Shown here one piece after another: positions 1-6,926 of a stretch of 21,658 nucleotides of DNA. The notes under the pieces were generated by a model. The model made no database searches. It had not been told where the DNA came from and saw only the letters and a list, made by a program, of their open reading frames with translations. A program made the translations under genes and the position numbers. Positions within the stretch are counted from its first letter, which is position 1. Every line of letters starts with the position of its first letter. This DNA is from Candidatus Altimarinota bacterium (lineage in GTDB: Bacteria; Patescibacteriota; Gracilibacteria; UBA1369; LOWO2-01-FULL-3), in assembly GCA_023231115.1 (NCBI GenBank), contig JALNWA010000014.1, positions 1-21,658 of the forward strand, given 5' to 3'.

Positions 1-597
1 AGTTTGCACAAATTCCTCCTTCTTTCCATCTGTTGGACATTTGTTGTGCCAATAATCACCATCATGAAGTGCTCCTCTTTTAAATTCTTCAAAAATTTCC
101 AAGTAAGGAATAATACGGTTAGGATTATTTAAAAAATAGCAAAATGCCCTATATTGTTCCTGTGATTCAATTCGTTTGCCAGTATTTTCTCCATATATCG
201 TTAAAACACTTTGACCATCAGGATTTGTTGCTAAACCAAAAGTCTTTTCCCCTTTTAAAATTCTTTTTTTAAAATATGTAGTTAATAATTCTTTTTGATA
301 GCCTATAATCTTAATATTGCCATTAGCTAAAACTTTTAAATTTAATAACTTCGCATTAAAATTATTGAAACTGCTTAAGAATTCTCCATCCTTTTTTATT
401 CGAACTAACATTTCTTTAACTTTTCTTTGAAATGCTGGTCTCCCCATAATGCCAAATATTGATTCCTGTCTTGTGGTAATATCTTCATACCTAAATTCTA
501 TATCAGCCACATGATCTGGTGTACGATTCAAATCATCTCTTATATCAATAAGCTTTAATACAAACCACCTCATTTGTTTTTTAATTGAAACATTCAT
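1..597 (-). CDS. Partial protein, possible C-terminal winged helix
   Basis: An open frame of 199 codons begins at ATG 597-595 and runs off the left edge without a stop, so the C-terminus is missing. The product starts MNVSIKKQMRW and has no signal peptide or membrane segment. Residues about 140-199 read like an OmpR/PhoB-type winged helix: a short beta stretch (VLTIYGENTGKRIES), then EQYRAFCYFLNNPNRII and PYLEIFEEF, which matches the usual 'helix - LL.NPNRVV - EL' pattern. This is resemblance by eye, not a database match. The gene follows the ABC-3C-like ATPase in the same direction after a 64-nt gap. A TATAAA lies 5 nt before the ATG, so it could also have its own leaderless transcript. It may be a regulator or an extra component of the upstream operon. 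Confidence 0.6.
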   Translation of the reverse strand, partial: MNVSIKKQMRWFVLKLIDIRDDLNRTPDHVADIEFRYEDITTRQESIFGIMGRPAFQRKVKEMLVRIKKDGEFLSSFNNFNAKLLNLKVLANGNIKIIGYQKELLTTYFKKRILKGEKTFGLATNPDGQSVLTIYGENTGKRIESQEQYRAFCYFLNNPNRIIPYLEIFEEFKRGALHDGDYWHNKCPTDGKKEEFVQT

Positions 598-661
598 ATT
601 ATTTTATAAATCCTGCAAAATTTCTAACCCAGTTTACTTTTTTACTTACTAAAAATAGATG

Positions 662-2422
662 TTACAATTCAGAATATTCAAACCCCAAAAACGGTTTATC
701 TCTTGTAAGTTCAGTACGAATATGTTTTTTATAATCAAAACTAAACTCTTTTATCTGGGATTCAAATTCATCCTTGTTAATGGTTAAAATATATTGGAAT
801 TTATGTTTCTTAGATAGATCAGATAGGTAATTTAATGACTTTACCATATCGTCTCGTCCAGTTGATGCGAAAATATTATCGTGAATCAAAAAACCAAGAT
901 GTCTCTTTGAGGTTGTCTTATTGATCATCAGCAAGCAATCATAAATAAAAGTTTTAATTCTATTAATTCCCGAACTGCCATCTAATTTTATTCTGTACTC
1001 AAATTCTACGAAATTGGCTAAACTTTCTGCAACATTAATTTGGAATTGGCATCTTTTATTTCCTGCGATAAATTCATGCATCTTTTTTAGATCTTCCTCA
1101 AAACTGGAAACGGTAACTTTTATCCCAAATAAAACAACTTCTAGCTCCTCTATAAGAGACTCCTTTCTCTTTTTAAGATTTTTTTGTTCAGCAATTTTAC
1201 TTTGCAACATTTCATACGTTGATGAGAGTTTATCTAGTTGAATATTTTTTTCTCTTTCAAGCTGAACTGCTTGTTTCAAGTTATCGATTTTCTCTCGAGC
1301 TTCAGTTTTTTCGTATAACTTTGCAATTTGTTCGTCAATGACTGATATCTGCTTATCTATTTCTTGCATTTCATCTATCAATTCTTTAAGTTTTTCACCC
1401 ATTAAGCTATTTTGGAAATCATCTACCTGTTTCTTAAAATCCAATACCTGTTCAAATGATTTTTCCACCAAGTTGCCAAGTCCCGCCTTGAAGTAGTTAT
1501 AAACAATTTGAACTTGCTTTGTATTGATTTTTTCAAGCTCTGGAAGTGATTTAATTTTTCTCATTAAGTATTCCTTGCTTGCTTTTGTTGCAACCAGTTT
1601 TTCGAGTTGAATCTGCAAGTTAATCATCTCATTCTTTGTCTGTGTCATGGCTTCTGAGGGGTGTAATTGGTCAATAGCCAGATTTAGTTTCTCTACACTG
1701 TCTCTTAGGTCATTTATGTAAGAACCCACTTCCTTTTCTGCGATTCCATTGTTTTTAAAATCGGACCGTAAAGAGGCTAAACTCTTTGTAGTTACTTTTA
1801 GGTCAGTAGAAACTTTCTTAATCTTGTCTAATAATTCAAGGTTAATTTGGAATAAGTAAAAATGAGGTTTGAGTAAATCCTCAAAGGAAGACAAGGACGA
1901 ATTATGATATGGTTTTAAAATATCTTTATATAAACTATCTTCTTCTCTGATTAGTATAGAAAGTAAGCTTCTTAATGATGGATGTTCTGTTAGTTTACTC
2001 CCAAAAACTAAGTACTCTACATATTTTTTAGCATCTTTTAGATCGTCAAATGATTTTTCCTCATCATCTACCCAGATTGATATCGGATCATTTTCTGTGC
2101 GATTTCTTCTAATTTGAACTTTTTTTATTTTGTCTTCTGTTTCAATTTCAAAATCTAAGCAAAAATAAATACTAGGATCTAGGTTTATATCAGGAATTTT
2201 ATTTACTCTACTATCTTCTAGTTTTTTAAAAAGACAAAAGTTTATTGACTCAATTAGTAATGATTTGCCTACACCATTCATTTTGTTTTTTTCTTTTTTA
2301 TTTTTTACTGATTCAGATTTATCACCTATTATAAAGTTAAGACCCGACTCGAAAGTTACAGATTCAAGCTTTTTATCTTTAAACGTATTTGGAGAAAATG
2401 ATAATTTCTTTAAAGTGATCAT
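662..2422 (-). CDS. SMC-like ABC ATPase of an ABC-3C-type system (DUF2326-like)
   Basis: This 586-aa protein has the plan of SMC/RecN-like ABC ATPases. An N-terminal half-domain carries Walker A NGVGKS at residues 49-54. A long charged, largely helical region (about 200-430) looks like a coiled coil. A C-terminal half-domain carries a signature-like DGSSGINRIK at 481-490 and a Walker B-like LGFLIHDN at 509-516, followed by ILTINKDE near 555. The Asp-Asn ending of Walker B and the split layout are typical of DUF2326 proteins, the ATPase partner in ABC-three-component (ABC-3C) conflict systems. There is no membrane segment, so it is not a transporter. Its ATG overlaps the stop of the upstream 81-aa gene (ATGA), which indicates translational coupling. 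The expected role is sensing or remodelling nucleic acid to gate an effector; that part is inferred from the family. Confidence 0.85.
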   Translation of the reverse strand: MITLKKLSFSPNTFKDKKLESVTFESGLNFIIGDKSESVKNKKEKNKMNGVGKSLLIESINFCLFKKLEDSRVNKIPDINLDPSIYFCLDFEIETEDKIKKVQIRRNRTENDPISIWVDDEEKSFDDLKDAKKYVEYLVFGSKLTEHPSLRSLLSILIREEDSLYKDILKPYHNSSLSSFEDLLKPHFYLFQINLELLDKIKKVSTDLKVTTKSLASLRSDFKNNGIAEKEVGSYINDLRDSVEKLNLAIDQLHPSEAMTQTKNEMINLQIQLEKLVATKASKEYLMRKIKSLPELEKINTKQVQIVYNYFKAGLGNLVEKSFEQVLDFKKQVDDFQNSLMGEKLKELIDEMQEIDKQISVIDEQIAKLYEKTEAREKIDNLKQAVQLEREKNIQLDKLSSTYEMLQSKIAEQKNLKKRKESLIEELEVVLFGIKVTVSSFEEDLKKMHEFIAGNKRCQFQINVAESLANFVEFEYRIKLDGSSGINRIKTFIYDCLLMINKTTSKRHLGFLIHDNIFASTGRDDMVKSLNYLSDLSKKHKFQYILTINKDEFESQIKEFSFDYKKHIRTELTRDKPFLGFEYSEL

Positions 2423-2664
2423 ATTTTTAAACGATAAATATATGGTTCATCAAAATCTACTAGTCCATTCATAAATAAGAATATTAAAGCATACATGGCA
2501 TTACTATAAGTAAATCCTCTGTCTTTTGTTTTAAGTGCTTGATGCAAGTCAAAAATTGACATTCTTTCTGCTTTTTTTAGTTCTTTTAATATCAAATAGC
2601 CAGCATATACGCTAGAATCTCTAACATCTTGTTCTTGTGAAATTAAAAGCTTTTTTATTTCCAT
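2419..2664 (-). CDS. ABC-3C-like middle component (81 aa)
   Basis: This small soluble protein starts MEIKKLLISQEQDVRDSS and then shows the pattern of a compact winged helix: YAGYLILKELKKAERMSI, FDLHQALKTKDRG, and a C-terminal strand pair LVDFDEPYIYRLKI. Known ABC-3C middle components are of this size, often begin with a short 'LL..E.S....A..IL..L' helix-turn-helix and sit directly upstream of the DUF2326-like ATPase, exactly as here. The gene starts 2 nt after the stop of the 180-aa gene and ends in an ATGA overlap with the ATPase, so the three are one translational unit. It probably bridges the effector/CTD protein and the ATPase. The assignment rests on size, position and helical pattern; I cannot name the middle-component subfamily. 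Confidence 0.65.
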   Translation of the reverse strand: MEIKKLLISQEQDVRDSSVYAGYLILKELKKAERMSIFDLHQALKTKDRGFTYSNAMYALIFLFMNGLVDFDEPYIYRLKI

Positions 2665-2666
2665 AA

Positions 2667-3209
2667 TTATTCCGAAATTGGATTCGGGAACACATTACAC
2701 TCCACTAATTGTTTATATAAAAAATATTCTATCGCTCCAGCACTGAAATTTTTATCAGCTCCTTTTGCAAACTTATCCTCAAAAAGATCGCAGAGTGCTT
2801 TCAAGGACTGAATTGGGTTATCGTTATTTTTGGATAAAATTTCTAGACTTAAATTTCTTAAGTAATTACACATCTCTTCAAAACCAAATTCATCAATACC
2901 AGAATTTCTCTTTGCTTCATCGTAAGAATTTTTATACAAAAGATGTAACTCTTTAAATTTCTCCTTGAGTTGCGTTGTATATAATTCAAATCTTACTTCA
3001 ATTTTGGTTAAAAAATCCTTCGGATGATCTACCTGATCTGCTGAAACTCCCTGTTCGCGAGCAATTTCTGGAATAAGTGTAATTACGTTAAGCATTGTAT
3101 CCACTTCATTTGTTAATTTATCTTTAGTACCAAAATGTAGAGTATTGTCATCGCCAATTATATTTGGTGAGTTATTACCATCACTACTTTGTTTGACTGA
3201 ATTAAGCAT
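2667..3209 (-). CDS. ABC-3C-like CTD protein with NSPNIIGDDNTL motif
   Basis: This 180-aa soluble, mostly helical protein is encoded directly upstream of the middle component and ATPase, where ABC-3C systems place the effector/CTD protein. Residues about 13-26 hold a short Gly/Asn-rich motif, NNSPNIIGDDNTLHF, likely a beta hairpin. Residues 40-175 form a helical domain ending in AIEYFLYKQLVECNVFPNP, which resembles ABC-3C C-terminal domains that bind the ATPase complex. No nuclease or other catalytic motif is visible, so the effector is not fused here as it is in many relatives. Its ATG directly abuts the TAA of the upstream membrane gene. The same SPNI(I/M)GD motif ends that membrane protein, which suggests the two proteins act together. 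The family call is inferred from context and fold pattern. Confidence 0.6.
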   Translation of the reverse strand: MLNSVKQSSDGNNSPNIIGDDNTLHFGTKDKLTNEVDTMLNVITLIPEIAREQGVSADQVDHPKDFLTKIEVRFELYTTQLKEKFKELHLLYKNSYDEAKRNSGIDEFGFEEMCNYLRNLSLEILSKNNDNPIQSLKALCDLFEDKFAKGADKNFSAGAIEYFLYKQLVECNVFPNPISE

Positions 3210-3362
3210 TTAAAGTTTAAGTGAATTATTATCACCCATAATATTTGGAGATTTATCCCCCTTACTTTTTTGTGATTTTTTAATCCAGTAAAAATTCATT
3301 GCGATACTTCCTATAGTAATTCCCAACACGAAACTGATAGTTGTACTTAATGTTATTTCCAT
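3210..3362 (-). CDS. 50-aa single-pass membrane protein, first gene of the ABC-3C-like operon
   Basis: This short gene encodes 50 residues. It starts MEITLSTTISFVLGITIGSI, whose hydrophobic stretch (about residues 4-26) can span the membrane. A basic patch WIKKSQKSKG follows, then the tail DKSPNIMGDNNSLKL. The basic residues after the helix predict a cytoplasmic C-terminus. The tail matches residues 15-25 of the next protein (SPNIIGDDNTL) position by position, with different codons. The TAA stop is immediately followed by the ATG of that protein. A TATAAT lies 6 nt before this ATG, so it is probably the first gene of the operon and leaderless. It may anchor the complex at the membrane or be the membrane-active effector; neither role is shown by the sequence. 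Confidence 0.7.
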   Translation of the reverse strand: MEITLSTTISFVLGITIGSIAMNFYWIKKSQKSKGDKSPNIMGDNNSLKL

Positions 3363-3368
3363 AGATAT

Positions 3369-3374
3369 ATTATA
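3369..3374 (-). promoter_or_regulatory. -10 box of the ABC-3C-like operon
   Basis: TATAAT on the minus strand ends 6 nt before the ATG at 3362, so the transcript would start at or next to the start codon. No good -35 hexamer is visible; CTTTAT at 17-nt spacing is weak. Confidence 0.5.
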
Positions 3375-3433
3375 TTCTAAATTAATAATAAATAAAGCAA
3401 TTTCTCGACACTACCTAACCTAAAGCTAATCGT

Positions 3434-5134
3434 TTAATACACTTCCTGCTGATAGCACCTCTCGCAGTAAACGATATCGGGCTGTTCTGGAGAATAGGAT
3501 GTTTTAAATTCGTTTCCACATCCTTTGTTCATACAAGTACGATGATATAGTTTTGGTTTATTAATAAATTTATAACGATCTAAAAATCGACAATTATGAC
3601 ACCTGTGAGGTAAGGGTAAGCCAATACGCTTATAGAATTGTAATTCAATAGAAACTATTCTGTAAGCACGTTTACATATCTCACAAGCAATAACTTCTTT
3701 AAGAATATCATCCGACACATCATTAATCGAATCAGGTAAATCTACGCCTTGAGTTGTAGTTTGAAACTCGCGCGCATTTGGCTCACGCCATATAAATCCT
3801 TTTTCTTTAGCTTGTTTTGAATTTAACGGAACATAATCTTGTGCCAAACTTTCATTATATGCGAGAGGTGAAAACTCAGATGGAAAAAATTCACCGTATT
3901 TATATAATCTATTTAGCGAGTCAACATATGGCATTTCATCCATATGTTTTATGATTTTATCTTTCAACTCAAAGAATTCTTCCTTTGTATATTGTTTATT
4001 AAAAATACAATATTGCTTCTTTTTTAATCCTATACAACCAAAACAATCAGATGATCCTATACAATAACCACAATATTCAAGGTCTCGTGATTCACTCCAA
4101 CAATTAAAACAATATTTAAGATTGTACGCCCCCTCTCCGCAGGTTGCACATTCATAAGCATTTTCAACTCCCATAAAAAGCTGAACACTGTCGTATGAAT
4201 TAGCTGCTTTGAGGGCAACGATTTGAATATAGCGCATATTTTCACCTTCTTGGATTGAGACAGAATCACGAACATTTTTCGAATCACTTATTCGCTCACC
4301 AGTACAATTACGATTTCGTATACCATGATAGTATTTTACTGGGAATTTCTGCCAAAATTCTAAAGCTTTATGGCGTAATTTAGCAATTGATTCATATGAT
4401 CCAAGTTTTAGTTCAGATAATTTTTTTTCATATTCTTGTTTTGATAATGGTTCATTAAAAAAATAATTTGATTTGCCTCTTAAATTTACGCATCCAAAAC
4501 AATTAGTACATCCTCGAAGTCCTTTGCTAAACCAAACGTCTACACAACTTTCACAATCTAGAGAATAAAAAGTTCTATAAGATTTATAAACCATAACATC
4601 CTCATAACATAGTTCATCTTCTATGATTTCATGAGAATCTAAAGTATTTTTGATATTTGTTGCTTTAACTAAATAGGCTGAATCTTCAACAAAATCTGAG
4701 TCGAAACACAAATATGCATTACGAAGTCTTCCAGCTTCGTTACAATAATCTGAATTAATCATAAAACCTGCAGATGATTTTGCTGGCAATGGAACAAGAG
4801 ATAATAAATCATTAAATTGCTTAAAGAATGGTTTTGAAAAATCATAATCTATTCCGTAATCTAAAGAATCCCATTTATCTCCGTGCCAATAATCATTTTC
4901 ATATGTATTTAAATTGGCTTCGGCAGGAAAACCAGAAAAAGAATCTTTTCCAATCAGTGCGTCCTTTCTGCGAAATAAATTACGTTCATTCCTCCACACA
5001 AGACGACGAACCATTCTACAATCAGGACACCATGTAGGTATTGGTATTTTCATTTTCTCATAAAACCCAAAATCATCTGGCTCTATGATAAAGTCACTTT
5101 TGCAGTTCTGGCATTGTTTAGTTTCTGATTCCAT
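3434..5134 (-). CDS. Large zinc-ribbon-rich protein of unknown function
   Basis: This 566-aa protein contains many CxxC pairs and no membrane segment. The N-terminal ribbon (C8, C11, C36, C39) has the spacing C-x2-C-x24-C-x2-C and contains KIPIPTWCPDCR. Around residues 485-520 the same spacing recurs in CEICKRAYR to GLPLPHRCHNCR. A third ribbon ends the protein (CMNKGC to YCERCYQQEVY). The middle holds two further related Cys-rich units, GCTNCFGCVNLRGK with FFNEPLSKQEYEKK and DCFGCIGLKKK with IFNKQYTKEEFFEL. I recognise the type as a protein frequent in Patescibacteria and often mis-annotated, with no established role. The repeated ribbons suggest structural zinc sites and perhaps nucleic-acid or protein binding. 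A TATAAT 6 nt upstream of the ATG implies a leaderless mRNA. Confidence 0.85.
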   Translation of the reverse strand: MESETKQCQNCKSDFIIEPDDFGFYEKMKIPIPTWCPDCRMVRRLVWRNERNLFRRKDALIGKDSFSGFPAEANLNTYENDYWHGDKWDSLDYGIDYDFSKPFFKQFNDLLSLVPLPAKSSAGFMINSDYCNEAGRLRNAYLCFDSDFVEDSAYLVKATNIKNTLDSHEIIEDELCYEDVMVYKSYRTFYSLDCESCVDVWFSKGLRGCTNCFGCVNLRGKSNYFFNEPLSKQEYEKKLSELKLGSYESIAKLRHKALEFWQKFPVKYYHGIRNRNCTGERISDSKNVRDSVSIQEGENMRYIQIVALKAANSYDSVQLFMGVENAYECATCGEGAYNLKYCFNCWSESRDLEYCGYCIGSSDCFGCIGLKKKQYCIFNKQYTKEEFFELKDKIIKHMDEMPYVDSLNRLYKYGEFFPSEFSPLAYNESLAQDYVPLNSKQAKEKGFIWREPNAREFQTTTQGVDLPDSINDVSDDILKEVIACEICKRAYRIVSIELQFYKRIGLPLPHRCHNCRFLDRYKFINKPKLYHRTCMNKGCGNEFKTSYSPEQPDIVYCERCYQQEVY

Positions 5135-5140
5135 AACCCT

Positions 5141-5146
5141 ATTATA
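5141..5146 (-). promoter_or_regulatory. -10 box of the zinc-ribbon protein gene
   Basis: TATAAT on the minus strand is 6 nt before the ATG at 5134, predicting transcription from the start codon itself. It lies back to back with the plus-strand promoter at 5186-5214. Confidence 0.5.
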
Positions 5147-5185
5147 TTACTTTAACAGTTAAATACTAGGATTAATAAAGGAAGC

Positions 5186-5214
5186 TTACTGGAGGAATTT
5201 GTATCGTATATAAT
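5186..5214 (+). promoter_or_regulatory. Promoter TTACTG-17-TATAAT
   Basis: TTACTG (5186-5191) and a perfect TATAAT (5209-5214) are 17 nt apart. The expected start, about 7 nt downstream, coincides with the ATG at 5222. This supports a leaderless transcript for the small basic ORF. Confidence 0.5.
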
Positions 5215-5221
5215 ATAGTTT

Positions 5222-5410
5222 ATGACATTCCTTAACCACTTCAAGAATCTTTTTACTAGTTTCCGCCCGTATAGATTTGTATCTAAGCGTCTGCGGGCGC
5301 AACCGCAAGAACAAAAGTATTTGCATTCACAGGATAAGCCACACAGGAGATTTATGTCCAAACACAGGTATACTCACACAACGCATAAATGGAACATCGG
5401 GAATAAATAA
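5222..5410 (+). CDS. Small basic protein, 62 aa, unknown
   Basis: This 62-codon frame starts MTFLNHFKNLFTSF and is very rich in Lys, Arg and His (for example VSKRLRAQPQEQK, KPHRRFMSKHRYTHTTHK). It has no membrane segment and no family I recognise. Two things favour expression: a good promoter whose start would fall on the ATG, and a hairpin directly after the stop (5413-5443). Such a composition fits a nucleic-acid-binding peptide, but it also fits chance translation. Overlapping frames on both strands are open here too, so the call is tentative. Confidence 0.35.
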   Translation: MTFLNHFKNLFTSFRPYRFVSKRLRAQPQEQKYLHSQDKPHRRFMSKHRYTHTTHKWNIGNK

Positions 5411-5443
5411 AAAAGGAGGCTACACAAAAAGTATAGCCCCCTT
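5404..5443 (-). terminator. Intrinsic terminator after the 190-aa gene
   Basis: The arms 5413-5422 and 5434-5443 form a 10-bp stem with one G-U pair when read on the minus strand, followed by a run of Ts (the A-run 5404-5414 on the plus strand). It lies 18 nt beyond the stop at 5461 and closes the 6537-5461 operon. It may also act on plus-strand transcripts from 5222. Confidence 0.75.
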
Positions 5444-5460
5444 AATTATTCACCACCAGA

Positions 5461-6033
5461 CTACCGCATAAAGAATTGAATTTTCTCCGAAGCTTCGTCC
5501 TTCGTAAGTTCGTCTATTTCTGACTCCCACTGATTCCTTTCTCTTTCGTCCAGCACATTAAGGCTAATTAGCTGACGTAGGTAGGATTTTTGACGCTCGG
5601 AAGCAAGCTCAGGAGTGTAATCAATTTCATTTGTTTCTTCATTTAAGATTCCAGGATTTTCTTGATTGCTAGTTTTGATAAAGAGATCATCCATTGTTTT
5701 AATAGAACGACTTATGCCGTCAATTATGGAACTGCCAAAGGCAAAACGAATATTGCGTTCAACATACTTGTTCATTTTATTTAGGATGGTTGAACCTCGA
5801 CCAATTCCTAGGACTACATTGTCCTTTTTAATTGTTGCTATGAAACCAATAAAGCCCTGAATGTGACTGAATAAAGATTTGGTGGCTACATCCTCTTCCA
5901 CCGTCACAGACAAATTAAAACTGCCTGTGTTTTTCTTTATCTCTTCCCTTAACGGATCTTTCCTTTCAAACGGTTTTCTTGGTGCTATTTGAAACGGAGA
6001 TTTTATCTGATTTTTATATGTTGTCGTATTCAT
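5461..6033 (-). CDS. 190-aa protein, last gene of the ArdC-N/SymE-like operon
   Basis: This soluble protein has three parts. Residues 1-40 are a basic, Pro-rich tail. Residues about 40-115 form a compact alpha/beta domain with FIATIKKDNVVLGIGRGST and RNIRFAFGSSIIDGISRS, an arrangement that recalls double-stranded-RNA-binding-like folds; this is an impression only. The C-terminal region has ASERQKSYLRQLI, then a 20-residue gap, then LTKDEASEKI. That 'Q-x2-Y-L-x2-L ... LTK-x-EAS-x2-I' pair is a small helical module I have seen in replication- and mobile-element-associated proteins. The gene starts 4 nt after the SymE-like gene, has no Shine-Dalgarno sequence and ends before an intrinsic terminator. 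Its role is unknown; context suggests DNA metabolism of an accessory element. Confidence 0.7.
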   Translation of the reverse strand: MNTTTYKNQIKSPFQIAPRKPFERKDPLREEIKKNTGSFNLSVTVEEDVATKSLFSHIQGFIGFIATIKKDNVVLGIGRGSTILNKMNKYVERNIRFAFGSSIIDGISRSIKTMDDLFIKTSNQENPGILNEETNEIDYTPELASERQKSYLRQLISLNVLDERERNQWESEIDELTKDEASEKIQFFMR

Positions 6034-6037
6034 GATG

Positions 6038-6214
6038 TTAATTTAATTTGCTAATAGTAATTAAGTTTGGTGAGTATTCGACATTCACCTTGTCGCCAAT
6101 AAAAAAACCATACTTCTCTAAAATATGGTTTGCTATGGTAAGCTTTGGAGCTGTAGGACGATCTCTTTTTACTCCGTGCCTATACTGATAACTGATTGTG
6201 TTTATTTTCTTCAT
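6038..6214 (-). CDS. SymE/AbrB-like small protein, 58 aa
   Basis: The gene starts MKKINTISYQYRHG and continues with a segment (residues 20-58) that fits a SymE-type swapped-hairpin AbrB fold: P-K-LTIANHILEKYGFFIGDKV followed by VNVEYSPNLITISKLN. The pattern 'P.L.I....L...GF..G..V.V......I.I' is that of SymE toxins and their relatives. The start overlaps the stop of the upstream ArdC-N-like gene as ATGA, and the stop is 4 nt before the next gene, so it sits inside a tight operon. Classical SymE is an SOS-induced toxin controlled by antisense RNA; nothing here shows such control. An AbrB-like DNA-binding or antitoxin role is equally possible. Confidence 0.65.
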   Translation of the reverse strand: MKKINTISYQYRHGVKRDRPTAPKLTIANHILEKYGFFIGDKVNVEYSPNLITISKLN

Positions 6215-6537
6215 ACAGATTTGTTTGAAGTAATGGGCTCGATTTGCCTATAGTAGAAGAGTGATACAGGACGACGGTATTTTTTTATCACATTGCCAGA
6301 TGGATCTTTTTGTTCGACATATGTGATTGATTTAAAAGCATGTTCACCCCTTCGAATTTTGAATCCTAGATTGGCCCATGACTTAAAAGTTCTCATGTTG
6401 TGATAGCAATCCAGATTTTTTATTTCTGATACTCCGTACTTTGCTTTTATCTGTTCTTCAACCATCAACCTTGTTGCTTCTGATCCTGTGTATTCTGACA
6501 CTGGACCTTCGATAATTTGTTTTACACTTTTTAACAT
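6211..6537 (-). CDS. ArdC N-terminal-domain-like protein, 108 aa
   Basis: Residues about 45-100 match the core of the ArdC N-terminal (single-stranded-DNA-binding) domain: CYHNMRTFKSWANLGFKIRRGEHAFKSI, followed by a basic loop and VSLFYYRQIEP. The usual pattern is 'N.RTF..W...G..V.KGEK....' and then a strand ending in Y/FD..Q. Full ArdC anti-restriction proteins continue with a metalloprotease domain, which is absent: the frame stops at 108 aa and couples by ATGA to the SymE-like gene. It is either a stand-alone ssDNA-binding protein or a reduced relic that remains in use. A TATAAA ends 5 nt before the ATG, consistent with a leaderless operon start. Anti-restriction or conjugative function is inference from the family. 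Confidence 0.65.
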   Translation of the reverse strand: MLKSVKQIIEGPVSEYTGSEATRLMVEEQIKAKYGVSEIKNLDCYHNMRTFKSWANLGFKIRRGEHAFKSITYVEQKDPSGNVIKKYRRPVSLFYYRQIEPITSNKSV

Positions 6538-6548
6538 AGTGATTTATA

Positions 6549-6926
6549 ACTAGTAGATTAAATTTGCGCGAGGGACAACTCGTGCTTGAAGACTTATATA
6601 TTCGACCTAGTCTTCACTAACTAAATAGTTTTATTTGTTGTTATTGAGTATTTATAAATATGAGCATGGGGGGGCAGACGATTTAGGTACTGAATAAATT
6701 TCATGAGTACCAGGTAAAGGTTATTAACTGCTTCCGCGACTCCAAAACTCAAAAAGGCATAATGTATCACGTTGGGGCTATTGGTACGAGTGATCAATTT
6801 CAAGGTGTTGTTTTATAAGGGTTATTTAAAACCGTGTTTCGTATAAAGGCACCTAGGGGCTGTCTCGATTCAATTCCAATATATAAATTCAATATGGGCT
6901 AAAAATTTTTTAATTTTCTACAGCTT
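6549..6926. other. Gene-free stretch between the ArdC-N-like operon and the secreted-protein operon
   Basis: No protein gene is supported here. Visible structure: an 8-bp inverted repeat (6587-6594 with 6609-6616, 14-nt loop); a run of seven G at 6668-6674; a hairpin with arms 6686-6691 and 6706-6711; and A/T tracts around 6900-6917. No tRNA, tmRNA, SRP RNA or 6S RNA was recognised. A 60-codon minus-strand frame at 6621-6803 has no supporting signals. Confidence 0.5.

Noticed and set aside
5152..5361. Cys-containing minus-strand frame upstream of the zinc-ribbon gene
   Set aside because: It overlaps the plus-strand promoter and ORF and has no start signals; the Cys residues come from a repetitive GCGCAACCGCAAG-type stretch.
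6621..6803. 60-codon minus-strand frame in the intergenic region
   Set aside because: No promoter or ribosome site, no family-like pattern, and it overlaps hairpin-forming sequence.
6856..6880. GGGGCTG...ATTCAATTCC resembling a tmRNA 5' end or T-arm
   Set aside because: The T-arm does not pair, no matching 3' acceptor end lies about 350 nt away, and no tag frame is visible.
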